Positions 21,848 to 30,757 of a stretch of DNA of 42,944 nt are shown here, piece by piece. Numbering within the stretch: position 1 is the first letter of the stretch; each line of letters begins with the position of its first letter. The position numbers and the translations under genes were made by a program. Source of the DNA: an uncultured Atopobium sp. (GTDB lineage: Bacteria > Actinomycetota > Coriobacteriia > Coriobacteriales > Atopobiaceae). Location: contig CALKRF010000041.1 of assembly GCA_937990665.1 (NCBI GenBank), forward strand, positions 1-42,944. Direction: 5' to 3'. A model generated the notes under the pieces. The model made no database searches, was not told the origin of the DNA, and saw only the letters and a list, made by a program, of their open reading frames with translations.

Positions 21848-23709
21848 GAGCGCACCCCCATCAAAACGTTGTCGACCTTCAAAGTCTGGCATACCGCACA
21901 TCCTGTACAAGAGGTAAACGTACAGTCTGGTGTGGTGACTTCGTCCATGGCTCGACGATATTCTCGCTGTAAGTAGCCCTTGGACACGCCAGGAGATGTG
22001 TGATCCCAAGGAAGTTTTGCCTGGATATCAAAGGTTTCTGTTGCAATATCAGACAGCGAGAAACCCAGACTTTCTGCAGCTGCATTCCAAGCATCAAGGT
22101 TAAACTCACTGGTCCACGCATCAAACTTGCAACCATTTTCCCATGCCTGGTAAATCAGATCAAAGCCGTCGCGGCCCATCTTTGACAGCGCGCCTTCTAC
22201 CAGCGAAGTGCCAGAATCATGATAGGCAATCTTGAGTCCCCTATCATGGTTGGAAGACAACAATAACTGCTGCCTACGCTGGGCTTCCTCACGAGAAATC
22301 TGACCAACCCACTGGAATGGCGTGTAGGACTTGGGCACAAATACGGCAACAGAGGCCGAAACCGTAACGCCCTTGCCACCAATTTCTCGGCCGATATCCA
22401 AAATACGTTTAGCAACTGCGGGAATAGCTTGGATGTCCTCATCAGTCTCGGTTGGAAGACCCATCATAAAGTAGAGCTTCATGCGGCGCCAACCGTTTTC
22501 AAACGCATTTCTTGCTGCGGACTCAAGATCATCCTCGGTAACGTTTTTGTTGATGACATCGCGCATGCGCTGAGAACCTGCTTCTGGCGCAAACGTCAAA
22601 CCGCCGCGCCTTGAAGTAGAAACGGCGTCTGCCATCTCCGCGCCAAACGCGTCCATACGCTGTGACGGAATAGAGATGCGCACGCCACGTTTACGCAGGT
22701 CAGAATTCATACGGCGAAGAATATAGCCGCATTGAGAGTGGTCCGTTGTAGAGAGCGACGTAAGTGAAACCTCGTCATAGCCACTCTTCAAAAGGCCCTC
22801 TTCACCTGCTTTAACAATCTGCTGAGCCGGGCGCTCACGAACAGGGCGATACGTCATACCAGCCTGGCAGAACCTGCAGCCACGAGCACAGCCGCGCTGA
22901 ATCTCAAGCGCCAGCCTGTCTTGCACAATCTCGGTATACGGAACAATGCGCTGAGCCACAGGGTCAGTCACCGAAAGATCTGGCAGACAGCGCTTATACA
23001 CCACGCTTGGCGCACCGCTTCCCTCTTTAGGGACCGCATAACCCCAGCGTGTTGCGGTGTCGTCCTTCACAATCTGATAGAGCGATGGTACGTAGACACC
23101 CTGAATCTGAGACAGCCTGTGCAAAATCTCTTGGCGAGAAGCTCCGTCCAGCTTGGAAGTTCTTACGCACTCGCACATCTCTACCAGTGCTTCTTCGCCA
23201 TCACCTAAAAGAATGGCATCAAAAAGCGGAGCCACGGGCTCTGAGTTCCAAACGGAAGGACCGCCACCAAAAATTAGTGGATCTTCTTCATCACGCTCTT
23301 CGGAAAGCTTTGGAATGCCTGCTAAATCAAGCGTTTCTATGATATTGGTAGCAATCATTTCATGCGCAAGAGTGAAGCCCACCACATCAAAAGATGCTAA
23401 AGGCGCAGCACCCTCTAAAGAAAGCAAAGGAACATTGCGTTTGCGCATCAAAGCAGCCATATCAGTCCAAGGCAGATAGGCGCGCTCACAAGAAATATAA
23501 GGTGCCTTATTCAGAGCGTTATACAAAATAGCGATGCCCAGATTAGGCTGACCAACCTCGTACACGTCGGCGTAAACCATACAAACGTGAAAAGGGCCTT
23601 CTTGCTCCTCTACGGCTCCCCATTCGTGATTCAAATATCTAGAGGGTTTCTCGACATGCGGAAGCATGGGCTCAATGAGATGGAAGAGATTTTCTCGTTT
23701 AACACGCAC
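21844..23709 (-). CDS. Radical SAM protein, TIGR03960 type, B12-binding-like N-terminus
   Basis: A 621-residue protein. Residues 1-200 resemble a cobalamin-binding-like fold (VYEVGQPNLGIAILYNALN, then LIFGGGPSVWNSEPVAPLFDAILLGDGEE). The radical SAM core follows, with the [4Fe-4S] motif Cys-x3-Cys-x2-Cys in QRGCARGCRFCQAG (about 274-287), and later FAPEAGSQRMRDVINK. The C-terminus carries CTFTSCTGCAVCQ, a further Cys cluster that could bind another centre. The start is GTG with only a weak AGAAAG upstream. It overlaps the DUF2344 gene by four bases. The substrate is unknown. Confidence 0.88.
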   Translation of the reverse strand: MRVKRENLFHLIEPMLPHVEKPSRYLNHEWGAVEEQEGPFHVCMVYADVYEVGQPNLGIAILYNALNKAPYISCERAYLPWTDMAALMRKRNVPLLSLEGAAPLASFDVVGFTLAHEMIATNIIETLDLAGIPKLSEERDEEDPLIFGGGPSVWNSEPVAPLFDAILLGDGEEALVEMCECVRTSKLDGASRQEILHRLSQIQGVYVPSLYQIVKDDTATRWGYAVPKEGSGAPSVVYKRCLPDLSVTDPVAQRIVPYTEIVQDRLALEIQRGCARGCRFCQAGMTYRPVRERPAQQIVKAGEEGLLKSGYDEVSLTSLSTTDHSQCGYILRRMNSDLRKRGVRISIPSQRMDAFGAEMADAVSTSRRGGLTFAPEAGSQRMRDVINKNVTEDDLESAARNAFENGWRRMKLYFMMGLPTETDEDIQAIPAVAKRILDIGREIGGKGVTVSASVAVFVPKSYTPFQWVGQISREEAQRRQQLLLSSNHDRGLKIAYHDSGTSLVEGALSKMGRDGFDLIYQAWENGCKFDAWTSEFNLDAWNAAAESLGFSLSDIATETFDIQAKLPWDHTSPGVSKGYLQREYRRAMDEVTTPDCTFTSCTGCAVCQTLKVDNVLMGVRS

Positions 23710-23722
23710 GATAGTCTACTTT

Positions 23723-24715
23723 CTATCTTTTAGCGAGGGACTGTGTGGTTGGTATCTCTACGGTATTTGATTGTGAATTTGTATCTACTGTTGCGGCTGC
23801 GTCTGTAGAAGCACTCGAGGTGCTGGTCTTGCTTGTAGAATCAGCTGCTACCCCATCGCGCTTCTGGGCAATTTTGCGTGCATATGAATGAATGACGCGA
23901 GCGGTCGTATGAGTTCCTGCATATCCCATGCCAGCCTTAAGCGCCCAGCCAAATCCAGGAACAGTGCCTGCGACCGTGCGTGCAACCGTTCGGTATCCAA
24001 AGCCCGCGCCCACAACGCCGAGAAGTTCAGCAATGGTTTCAACACTCATATTGATGTTATACGCAGCGGTAATATCAAGCGCAAGTCTAATCTGACGTGC
24101 AGTCATCAGTGGCATATCAGAGCCGGGAACAAACGCCACAGCTCCAATAGCTGCATTTTCTTTAGCGCAAGCAGCAGTTATCTGTTTGACTACTTGAGTT
24201 CTACAAAGAGGATACGCTGCCGCAAAAGAAACAGATTTTTCTGTTGCAGTTGCAATCCATGAAGAGAGTCGATCAAAGAGCACTTCTTCAGTAGTACCTG
24301 CAATGATGCTAATAAGTCCTGTGTTGTAGAGCGTATCAGCAATTTTTGGTGCTTCAACTGCAGACTCAACAACCACAGCACATGGAATTGAATGGCTTAC
24401 CAACATGGTAAGGGCGTCCTCATACTGTGATGTTGGTGTAGGAATAATCACCGCAATATCAGGAATAGCGGCGTTCTTTCCCGCACGACCAGTGCCTCCA
24501 GAGGTAAACGAGACGCCATCGGCAAGTTTAGAAACACGTACCGTAGCATCTGTTCTCTCTGGCATAAAATACGTATGAACAGCAAGAATTGCCTCTTCAG
24601 AGGCAAAAGAATCAACATAGATGTGCGTGTAAGTTGGCTCAAGAGATGAAAGTGAGCCGCGGAATTCCTGCAGTACAGAAGTTGCAAGCTTCCCTAAGCT
24701 GTTTCTTTTTGCCAT
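23723..24715 (-). CDS. DUF697-like protein without a GTPase motif
   Basis: A 330-residue protein I cannot assign a function. Residues about 195-285 (AVAFVPGSDMPLMTARQIRLALDI, AELLGVVGAGFGYRTVAR, VPGFGWALKAGMGYAGTHTTARVI) look like the DUF697 membrane-associated helical domain that in other proteins follows an Era-like GTPase. The N-terminal 180 residues have a Rossmann-like alternation (IPDIAVIIPTP, IPCAVVVESA) but no P-loop or NKxD. The tail is low-complexity Ser/Thr/Ala. It begins three bases after the rodA stop and is followed 13 bases later by the radical SAM gene, so it belongs to the mre-rodA transcript. A degenerate GTPase linked to the envelope is one guess. Confidence 0.6.
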   Translation of the reverse strand: MAKRNSLGKLATSVLQEFRGSLSSLEPTYTHIYVDSFASEEAILAVHTYFMPERTDATVRVSKLADGVSFTSGGTGRAGKNAAIPDIAVIIPTPTSQYEDALTMLVSHSIPCAVVVESAVEAPKIADTLYNTGLISIIAGTTEEVLFDRLSSWIATATEKSVSFAAAYPLCRTQVVKQITAACAKENAAIGAVAFVPGSDMPLMTARQIRLALDITAAYNINMSVETIAELLGVVGAGFGYRTVARTVAGTVPGFGWALKAGMGYAGTHTTARVIHSYARKIAQKRDGVAADSTSKTSTSSASTDAAATVDTNSQSNTVEIPTTQSLAKR

Positions 24716-24718
24716 AGC

Positions 24719-25945
24719 TTATGCCGCCTTAGTTCTATGTCTGTAAACTGACTGAACAATTCCTACAGAGACAAGCTGGGCAATCATCGATGTAGATCCA
24801 AAGCTGATAAAAGGCAATGGAATACCAGTAATAGGCATGATACCAATACACATACCAACGTTTTGCAAAACCTGGAACGACCACATGGCTGCACAACCAA
24901 CAAGCACCAGCTTAGAGAAGGTATTCTCGGTCTTCATAGCAAACAGAATGGTTGCAAAAATCATCCACGCAAAGAGCGAAAGCATAATGAATGCACCAAG
25001 GAAGCCAAACTCTTCCGAGAAGAGCGCAAAAACAAAGTCTGTGTGTGCCTCAGGCAAGAATCGACCACTTGCCTGTGTAGCGTTACCCGGTCCCTTTCCA
25101 ATAAAGCCACCAGAACCTACGGCAATTTTTGCCTGCTGCAGGTTATAACCATCTCCCGAAGGATCAACAGATGGATCCAAAAAGACGGTAAGACGCTTCA
25201 TCTGGTACTCCTTAAGAATGTGAGGAATACCAGGAATCATTGAGGTCACAACAACAAGAGCTACAACGGCAACGAGCAACAGAACGGTCACAAGAATCCA
25301 AGAACGTTTTGCGCCGGAGCAAATGATGATAGTAGCTCCGATAACCAAAATAATCAGACCAGTTCCCAGGTCAGGCAAAAGCATAATGGAGCCAAATGGA
25401 ACCATCAGCGTTCCACAAAGCTTTACATAGTCCCTAAGTGTTTCTACCTTGCCGTTATACTGAGCGCACACTGAAGCCATAAGGAAGATTGTGACAATCT
25501 TTCCCAGCTCAGACGGCTGAAATCTAAAGCCAACAAACGGGATATTAACCCAACCAGTCATACCCTTGACCGAGACACCAAAGCCTGGAACCTTAGGCAA
25601 AATCATCAATACAACAACGCCAACAAGCAGCACGTTTGTCATATTTGCTAGTGCTCTATAGTCATAGCGCCACATAAGCGTGGCAAAAACAAGGCCCAGG
25701 CCAATACCAAGAAGATGCCTAGGAAAACTAGCTTCGGCAATGTTCATTGATGCGGTCCAAATAACCACAATACCAATGAGGACGAGAAGAGCCGCGGGAA
25801 CAAGCTGCGCTAGATAAAGATTGTTCAGAACATTCTTACCAGTAAGCCTCTCTTTCTTAGCAAGACCGCCTGAAGGAATACCTCCACGCCTTCTAAAGGG
25901 AGAGTTCATTCTCTGTTTTGTAACTGCAGATGAATCAAGTGCCAT
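24719..25945 (-). CDS. rodA: SEDS peptidoglycan glycosyltransferase RodA
   Basis: RodA polymerises glycan strands during side-wall synthesis together with PBP2. The 408-residue product has a 35-residue cytoplasmic start and about ten membrane segments. It has the SEDS motifs FQPSELGK, LLPDLGTGLI (catalytic Asp), SGRFLPEAHTDFVFAL and GIPLPFISFGSTSMIA. It starts at ATG 25945; AAGGAGG lies ten bases before it. The stretch between is exactly the repeated motif GGCGAGAAACCC. It follows pbp2 with 15 bases between. Confidence 0.95.
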   Translation of the reverse strand: MALDSSAVTKQRMNSPFRRRGGIPSGGLAKKERLTGKNVLNNLYLAQLVPAALLVLIGIVVIWTASMNIAEASFPRHLLGIGLGLVFATLMWRYDYRALANMTNVLLVGVVVLMILPKVPGFGVSVKGMTGWVNIPFVGFRFQPSELGKIVTIFLMASVCAQYNGKVETLRDYVKLCGTLMVPFGSIMLLPDLGTGLIILVIGATIIICSGAKRSWILVTVLLLVAVVALVVVTSMIPGIPHILKEYQMKRLTVFLDPSVDPSGDGYNLQQAKIAVGSGGFIGKGPGNATQASGRFLPEAHTDFVFALFSEEFGFLGAFIMLSLFAWMIFATILFAMKTENTFSKLVLVGCAAMWSFQVLQNVGMCIGIMPITGIPLPFISFGSTSMIAQLVSVGIVQSVYRHRTKAA

Positions 25946-25948
25946 GGG

Positions 25949-25957
25949 TTTCTCGCC
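25949..25957 (-). repeat. GGCGAGAAA motif copy 5
   Basis: Exact copy, continuing CCC, filling the space between the rodA ribosome site and its ATG. Confidence 0.7.
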
Positions 25958-25960
25958 TCC

Positions 25961-27970
25961 TTACCTACCAACATTGTCTGGCTGATTATAAATTGCGCCA
26001 AAGACGTCTCGAACAATATACATACCAGAACCTGCGCCAGAAGGTGCGCAGTCAAGATTGGCGGCAACAACGTACTGAGGCTTATCAGCAGGCGCATAAC
26101 CAACAAACCAACCAACTGGCTCGCCAATAGACTGCTGCTCAGCAGTACCCGTCTTACCATTAACCGTGACATCAAGGTTGGTCCAGTGAATAGTCTGAGA
26201 AGCGGACTCCTCATAGACGACGCCGTAAAGACCGCGAGCAACAATGTCTCGGTGTTCATCTTTTTCTTCTGGCGACAGAATGACCTCGTTTTTGTACTCA
26301 ATAACAGAGCCATTACCGTTTCTGGCGTTAATACTCTTCAGGACATGTGGCTTATAAATTGGACCTCTGTTTGCAATACCACAGTACGCATTTGCCATCT
26401 GAAGACAGGTAACCAACAAGTCGCCCTGACCAATAGCAAGGTTACAGTTGTCACCACCCTGCCACTTACGAGCATCATCAGGCGAGCTGGTAAAGTAATT
26501 CCACTTCCACTCTGCATCTGGAACGCGACCAGACGCCTCTTCTGGAAGGTCAATACCAGAAAGAGCTCCAAGTCCAAAGGCACGGAATGTCTCCTGCATG
26601 CCCTCGGGATGATCGTTGTTATAGAAGAAGCCCTTACCAATCTCATAAAAAACAATATCGCACGAGTTAGTGATACCGGTAATAAGGTTAACGGTGCCGT
26701 GTCCAGAAAGCAGCCAGCAATGCATACCGTACTGCTCGCCAAATCCTGTCCAAAAGCCCGTGCAATACCAGCTGGAATTTCCATCGCAAATACCGTACTT
26801 GAGTCCAGCAAAGGTAGTAAGCGCCTTGATGGTAGAACCAGATGGATACTGGCCGGCAATAGCACGGTTCATCAGCGGGTAGTTTGCCTCTTCAGAAGAA
26901 AGCGTATCCCAGTCAGAGCTGGCAATACCGCCAACAAACATTGAAGGAGAATACGTTGGATAACTTGCCATAGCAATGACTTCACCGTTAGTACAATCAA
27001 GTGCCACCACGCTTGCGCTACGACCCTGGAAATCTTGGGACCTAACCGTGTTGATAACACTGACAAGCGATGCTTCTGCAGCTTTTTGAATGTTAGCGTC
27101 AATGGTTAAGACAACATCTGAGCCGCTCTGAGGAGCAATAGACGTTGAGTGAGATAAAACATTACCAGCGGCGTCAACATACACCGTTTGCTCACCACGA
27201 ACGCCCTGAAGAGCAGACTCGTACTGATACTCCACGCCTGTTTGACCCACGATATCGCCATGCGCATATACAAAGCCGCCATCTGCAGTTTTACTGCTTT
27301 CAAGCTGCTCTTGCGTAACGGTACCGGTATAGCCAACAACATGAGCTGCAAGGGAACCATTTGGGTAGGCGCGCTGCGTACGCTCTTCAATTGAAACACC
27401 GTCAAGCAAAGCACTGTGAGCGTAAATGTAGGCAACTACGCGCCTAGATACGTCTACAGAAACGGTACGAAGCGCCTGAGCGCCATCTGAGGTATCCATA
27501 ATTTTTCTGCGCACCGCCAGCATGGGCATGCCCAAGAGGTTGGCAAGAATCTGCAGTTTAACGTAGTCTTCTGCAACATCTGCTCGAGCTACTACCGTTG
27601 GACTTGGCCTGTTGGTAACAATCTCCACGCCATTTCTGTCCAGAATACGACCACGAGGCGCTGCCGTGGTAACGGTGCGCGTACGGTTGCGCTCTGCTTG
27701 CTCAGTATAGTCAGCTGACGATAAGAGCTGCATGGTCCAAAGACGACCAATAAGCACCGCAAACATGCCACCGACGGCAATTGCAAAACCGATAAGTCTG
27801 GACGAGAGGGTTTTCTCGGCAGAGCCATCAGAACCGCCAGAAGCCTTAGGAGCGCCTCCACCTATATCAAAGGTAAATGGCGAATCTTTTCTACCAAAGG
27901 TTAGGTATACGATGATCAAACCAATTGCTGCAACAGCGCAACAAGCAAGAATAACAAGGGTGAAATTCAT
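25961..27970 (-). CDS. mrdA: Penicillin-binding protein 2 (elongasome transpeptidase)
   Basis: Class B PBP that crosslinks peptidoglycan during elongation, partner of RodA. Of 669 residues, there are two hydrophobic segments near the N-terminus (about 4-24 and 58-78). The PBP dimerisation domain begins RGRILDRNG (106-114). The transpeptidase domain has STIK (S379, K382), SCD (436-438, the SxD form of PBP2) and KTG (606-608). An unusual Cys-rich insert lies around 395-440. Ribosome site GGGGATAGT-ATG. It lies between mreD and rodA as usual. Confidence 0.96.
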   Translation of the reverse strand: MNFTLVILACCAVAAIGLIIVYLTFGRKDSPFTFDIGGGAPKASGGSDGSAEKTLSSRLIGFAIAVGGMFAVLIGRLWTMQLLSSADYTEQAERNRTRTVTTAAPRGRILDRNGVEIVTNRPSPTVVARADVAEDYVKLQILANLLGMPMLAVRRKIMDTSDGAQALRTVSVDVSRRVVAYIYAHSALLDGVSIEERTQRAYPNGSLAAHVVGYTGTVTQEQLESSKTADGGFVYAHGDIVGQTGVEYQYESALQGVRGEQTVYVDAAGNVLSHSTSIAPQSGSDVVLTIDANIQKAAEASLVSVINTVRSQDFQGRSASVVALDCTNGEVIAMASYPTYSPSMFVGGIASSDWDTLSSEEANYPLMNRAIAGQYPSGSTIKALTTFAGLKYGICDGNSSWYCTGFWTGFGEQYGMHCWLLSGHGTVNLITGITNSCDIVFYEIGKGFFYNNDHPEGMQETFRAFGLGALSGIDLPEEASGRVPDAEWKWNYFTSSPDDARKWQGGDNCNLAIGQGDLLVTCLQMANAYCGIANRGPIYKPHVLKSINARNGNGSVIEYKNEVILSPEEKDEHRDIVARGLYGVVYEESASQTIHWTNLDVTVNGKTGTAEQQSIGEPVGWFVGYAPADKPQYVVAANLDCAPSGAGSGMYIVRDVFGAIYNQPDNVGR

Positions 27971-27979
27971 ACTATCCCC

Positions 27980-28540
27980 TTATTTAAGGCGCTGTGGAGC
28001 TCGGTGAGATCCGCGATAGAGCGTTGTTCCACCCAAAGATGAATGAGACCTTTGGGAATGAGAAAGTACATAGAAAACAGGAAGCGCTGCCAAAAGAGTG
28101 AACAACATGGTGGGGAAAGACTTAAACAGCAGCCCCTCAAAGAAGTTGCCACCAGAGCCAATCAAAGAGTTGATGAGCTGGTACATAAAGGTAACGCCAA
28201 AAGTCTGAAGCGCCACAAAACCCATAGAGGTGCCAAAATTGCCAGAAACTCTGTCTCTAACCTCTTGGCCCATAAAATAAGAGCTGACCACAAGTAAGAG
28301 CGCCATGAGGCCAATGGGATTGGCAGAAGTCAGATCATAGATTAGACCTGCAATAAAGCCGCTTACTACGCCAGTTTTACCACCATATCTCAGGGCAATA
28401 GCTGCCGAGAAGATCAGTGCAAAATTGATGACTCCCCCACCAAAAGAAACCTGTGGAGTAAGCATAATTTGCAGAATGAAGCAAACAACAGCAAGAACGG
28501 TGATGCTGCGTGTGTTTTTATTTCTATCAGAAACCTGCAT
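27980..28540 (-). CDS. mreD: Rod shape-determining protein MreD
   Basis: Small integral membrane member of the MreBCD complex. The 186 residues hold about five or six membrane segments (TVLAVVCFILQIML, FALIFSAAIALRYG, VVSGFIAGLIYDLTSANPIGLMALLL, the last being the characteristic GLIYDLTS..PIG stretch). A C-terminal basic Ser-rich tail follows. It is preceded by GGGGGATGT and placed between mreC and pbp2. Confidence 0.9.
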   Translation of the reverse strand: MQVSDRNKNTRSITVLAVVCFILQIMLTPQVSFGGGVINFALIFSAAIALRYGGKTGVVSGFIAGLIYDLTSANPIGLMALLLVVSSYFMGQEVRDRVSGNFGTSMGFVALQTFGVTFMYQLINSLIGSGGNFFEGLLFKSFPTMLFTLLAALPVFYVLSHSQRSHSSLGGTTLYRGSHRAPQRLK

Positions 28541-28549
28541 ACATCCCCC

Positions 28550-29641
28550 TTAATCTGTTCTTCCGCTGTTATGTTGTGTGTTACCCGTTGGAGCAGCAAC
28601 CGTTGCATTCTGCTGGGAATTTGTTGTGTTGTTGGCAGAGCCGCTGCCAGAAGAGTTGCTTGATGAAGAACCCGAAGATCCGTCCTTGGAGTCTTTATCC
28701 TTACTGTCAGAATTAGTTGCTGTTGGAGTGTTTTGCTTATCTGCCTCTGCAATATCATCTGCGGTAGCTTTTTGCTCCTCAGAAAGAGACGTGATAACCA
28801 TTACCTCTTCATTAGTACTGACATTTCCAAAAGGCTCAATAACAATGGTGTAATAGAGCGATCCTGGCGCTGCTTCAACGCTGGTAACCTTACCCAGAGG
28901 AAGACCCTTAGGGAACACGCCACCAAGTCCACTGGTAACTACCGTATCGCCTACAGCAACCTTCTGGTTGGTGTTAATCAGGTTAAGGGTAATCTGCCTT
29001 GAAGCGGAACCCATAAGCATGCCCTGAGCTCGGCTGCTTTGAACCATAGCAGCCACACCGCTCTTCTCGTCAGTGATAAGACGAACGGTAGAAGTTGTAG
29101 GACCGCACTCAATAATCTGGCCAATAACGCCGCCGCTATCAACAACTGGCATGCCAACAGCCAGTCCCGACGAAGTTCCCTTGTCAATCACAATGGTGTT
29201 ATTGAACGAGTCAGTAGAGCCAGAGATGACACGGGCACCCGTAGACTGCAGGTTATAAGTATTTTTAAGGTCGAGAAGACCCTGCAGGCGCTGCGTAGAC
29301 TGGTTTGTCTCTTCAAGCTCTGCGTTTCTTGAGCGCAGTTGCTCGTTTTCTGCCTTAAGGTCAGAAAGCGTTTGCTGGTCTGCTGTTAAGTTACTAAAAA
29401 TGTTACCGATACCCTGGAAAGGCATAGCAATAGCAGAACCTGCCATCCTAAAAGGCATGGTAATAGTAGAGAAGCCGCCTCGAACCATCTCGAGCGGTCC
29501 CCCTGCACCCATACGAGCGCTAACCGTCAATAACACAATTGAAAGCAGCGAAAGAATAATAAAACTACGGCCGCCTGTATGCTTATTATTGTTAGATCCA
29601 AGGCCTGATGAAGCGCCCTGGATCTGATTAGACAATGGCAT
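28550..29641 (-). CDS. mreC: Rod shape-determining protein MreC
   Basis: Bitopic protein that links MreB to the periplasmic-side synthases. The 363 residues comprise a cytoplasmic start, a membrane segment (about 27-45), a coiled coil (about 88-120: LSDLKAENEQLRSRNAELEE) and the MreC beta domains (ARVISGSTDSFNNTIVIDKG, GMPVVDSGGVIGQIIE, VVTSGLGGVFPKGLPLGKV). A C-terminal tail of about 65 residues is rich in Ser, Asn, Asp and Gly and is longer than usual. Its start lies two bases after the mreB stop. Confidence 0.95.
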   Translation of the reverse strand: MPLSNQIQGASSGLGSNNNKHTGGRSFIILSLLSIVLLTVSARMGAGGPLEMVRGGFSTITMPFRMAGSAIAMPFQGIGNIFSNLTADQQTLSDLKAENEQLRSRNAELEETNQSTQRLQGLLDLKNTYNLQSTGARVISGSTDSFNNTIVIDKGTSSGLAVGMPVVDSGGVIGQIIECGPTTSTVRLITDEKSGVAAMVQSSRAQGMLMGSASRQITLNLINTNQKVAVGDTVVTSGLGGVFPKGLPLGKVTSVEAAPGSLYYTIVIEPFGNVSTNEEVMVITSLSEEQKATADDIAEADKQNTPTATNSDSKDKDSKDGSSGSSSSNSSGSGSANNTTNSQQNATVAAPTGNTQHNSGRTD

Positions 29642-29643
29642 AT

Positions 29644-30687
29644 TTATTGGCCTGCACTCTGAACAAATCCACCGGACAATGCGTTAGCCTCAAGAACTTT
29701 TGCGCAACCGGTAACAACATTTTCTAGAGCGGTTGGGCTTACGTTAACGGGCACGCCAGTCTCTTCACGAAGTCTCTGATCAAGACCGCGAAGCATTCCG
29801 CCACCACCAGTAAGCAAAATACCGTAGTACATAAGGTCAGAAGCAAGATCTGGTGGAGTTACATCAAGGGCATCTTTAACAGCCTTGGTAACCTCATCAA
29901 GAGGACGATCAAGTGCGCGACGAATCTCTTCTGATTCAATACGAACTGTCTTTGGCAGACCGCTCATGACGTCACGACCGTTGACCTCAACGTCAAGCTC
30001 TTCTGCAAGAGGAGCTGCAGAGCCAACTTTGATCTTGATATCTTCTGCGGTACGCTCACCAATAGAGAGGTTATACGCATCACGAACATGCTCAAGAATG
30101 GTCTGGTCAAACTCGTCACCAGCAGTTCTGATGGACTGCGAGACAACAATGCCGCCCATGGAGATAACAGCAACCTCGGTAGTACCGCCACCGATGTCAA
30201 CAACCATGGAGCCTGTTGGATCCTCAATTGGCAGGTCTGCACCAATAGCTGCAGCCATAGGCTCTTCAATCAAGAATGCCTGACGTGCACCTGCCTGAAT
30301 AGTTGCCTCAAAAACAGCGCGTTTCTCGACAGATGTAACGCCAGAAGGAACGCAAACAACTACACGTGGACGTGGTGACCAAGGATATTTACGCTCACGC
30401 GCCTTCTCGATGAAGTAACGAAGCATAACCTCAGTAACATCAAAGTCTGCAATGACGCCGTCTTTAAGAGGGCGCTCTGCAATGATAGAGCCAGGAGTAC
30501 GACCAATCATGCGCTTTGCATCAGCGCCAACGGCCAAAACGCGGCTCTCACTTTTATCGATTGCAACAACCGATGGCTCATTGATGACAATACCCTGACC
30601 ACGAACTGCAACAAGGGTGTTTGCAGTTCCCAAATCGATGGCTAGGTCTCCGCCATATTCTCCGAAGAGCGAATCGAAGATAGACAT
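29644..30687 (-). CDS. mreB: Rod shape-determining protein MreB (actin homologue)
   Basis: Actin-like filament protein that directs side-wall growth. The 347 residues begin MSIFDSLFGEYGGDLAIDLGTANTL. Nucleotide-binding pieces are DLGTANT, VCVPSGVTSVE, VDIGGGTTEVAVIS and LTGGGGMLRGLD. A TTG three codons upstream is in frame; the ATG at 30687 (GGA eight bases before) fits the family start. First gene of mreBCD-pbp2-rodA. Confidence 0.96.
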   Translation of the reverse strand: MSIFDSLFGEYGGDLAIDLGTANTLVAVRGQGIVINEPSVVAIDKSESRVLAVGADAKRMIGRTPGSIIAERPLKDGVIADFDVTEVMLRYFIEKARERKYPWSPRPRVVVCVPSGVTSVEKRAVFEATIQAGARQAFLIEEPMAAAIGADLPIEDPTGSMVVDIGGGTTEVAVISMGGIVVSQSIRTAGDEFDQTILEHVRDAYNLSIGERTAEDIKIKVGSAAPLAEELDVEVNGRDVMSGLPKTVRIESEEIRRALDRPLDEVTKAVKDALDVTPPDLASDLMYYGILLTGGGGMLRGLDQRLREETGVPVNVSPTALENVVTGCAKVLEANALSGGFVQSAGQ

Positions 30688-30717
30688 GATATCCAATCAA
30701 ACGTGCTACGCGTGTGC

Positions 30718-30745
30718 GTAATAATCCTGCAGAAAGAACAGTTAA
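30718..30745 (-). promoter_or_regulatory. Candidate mreB promoter
   Basis: On the minus strand, -35 TTAACT (complement of 30740-30745) and -10 TATTAC (complement of 30718-30723) are 16 bases apart, about 30 bases before the mreB start. The match is moderate (four of six in each). Confidence 0.4.
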
Positions 30746-30757
30746 AACAGTTTAGTA

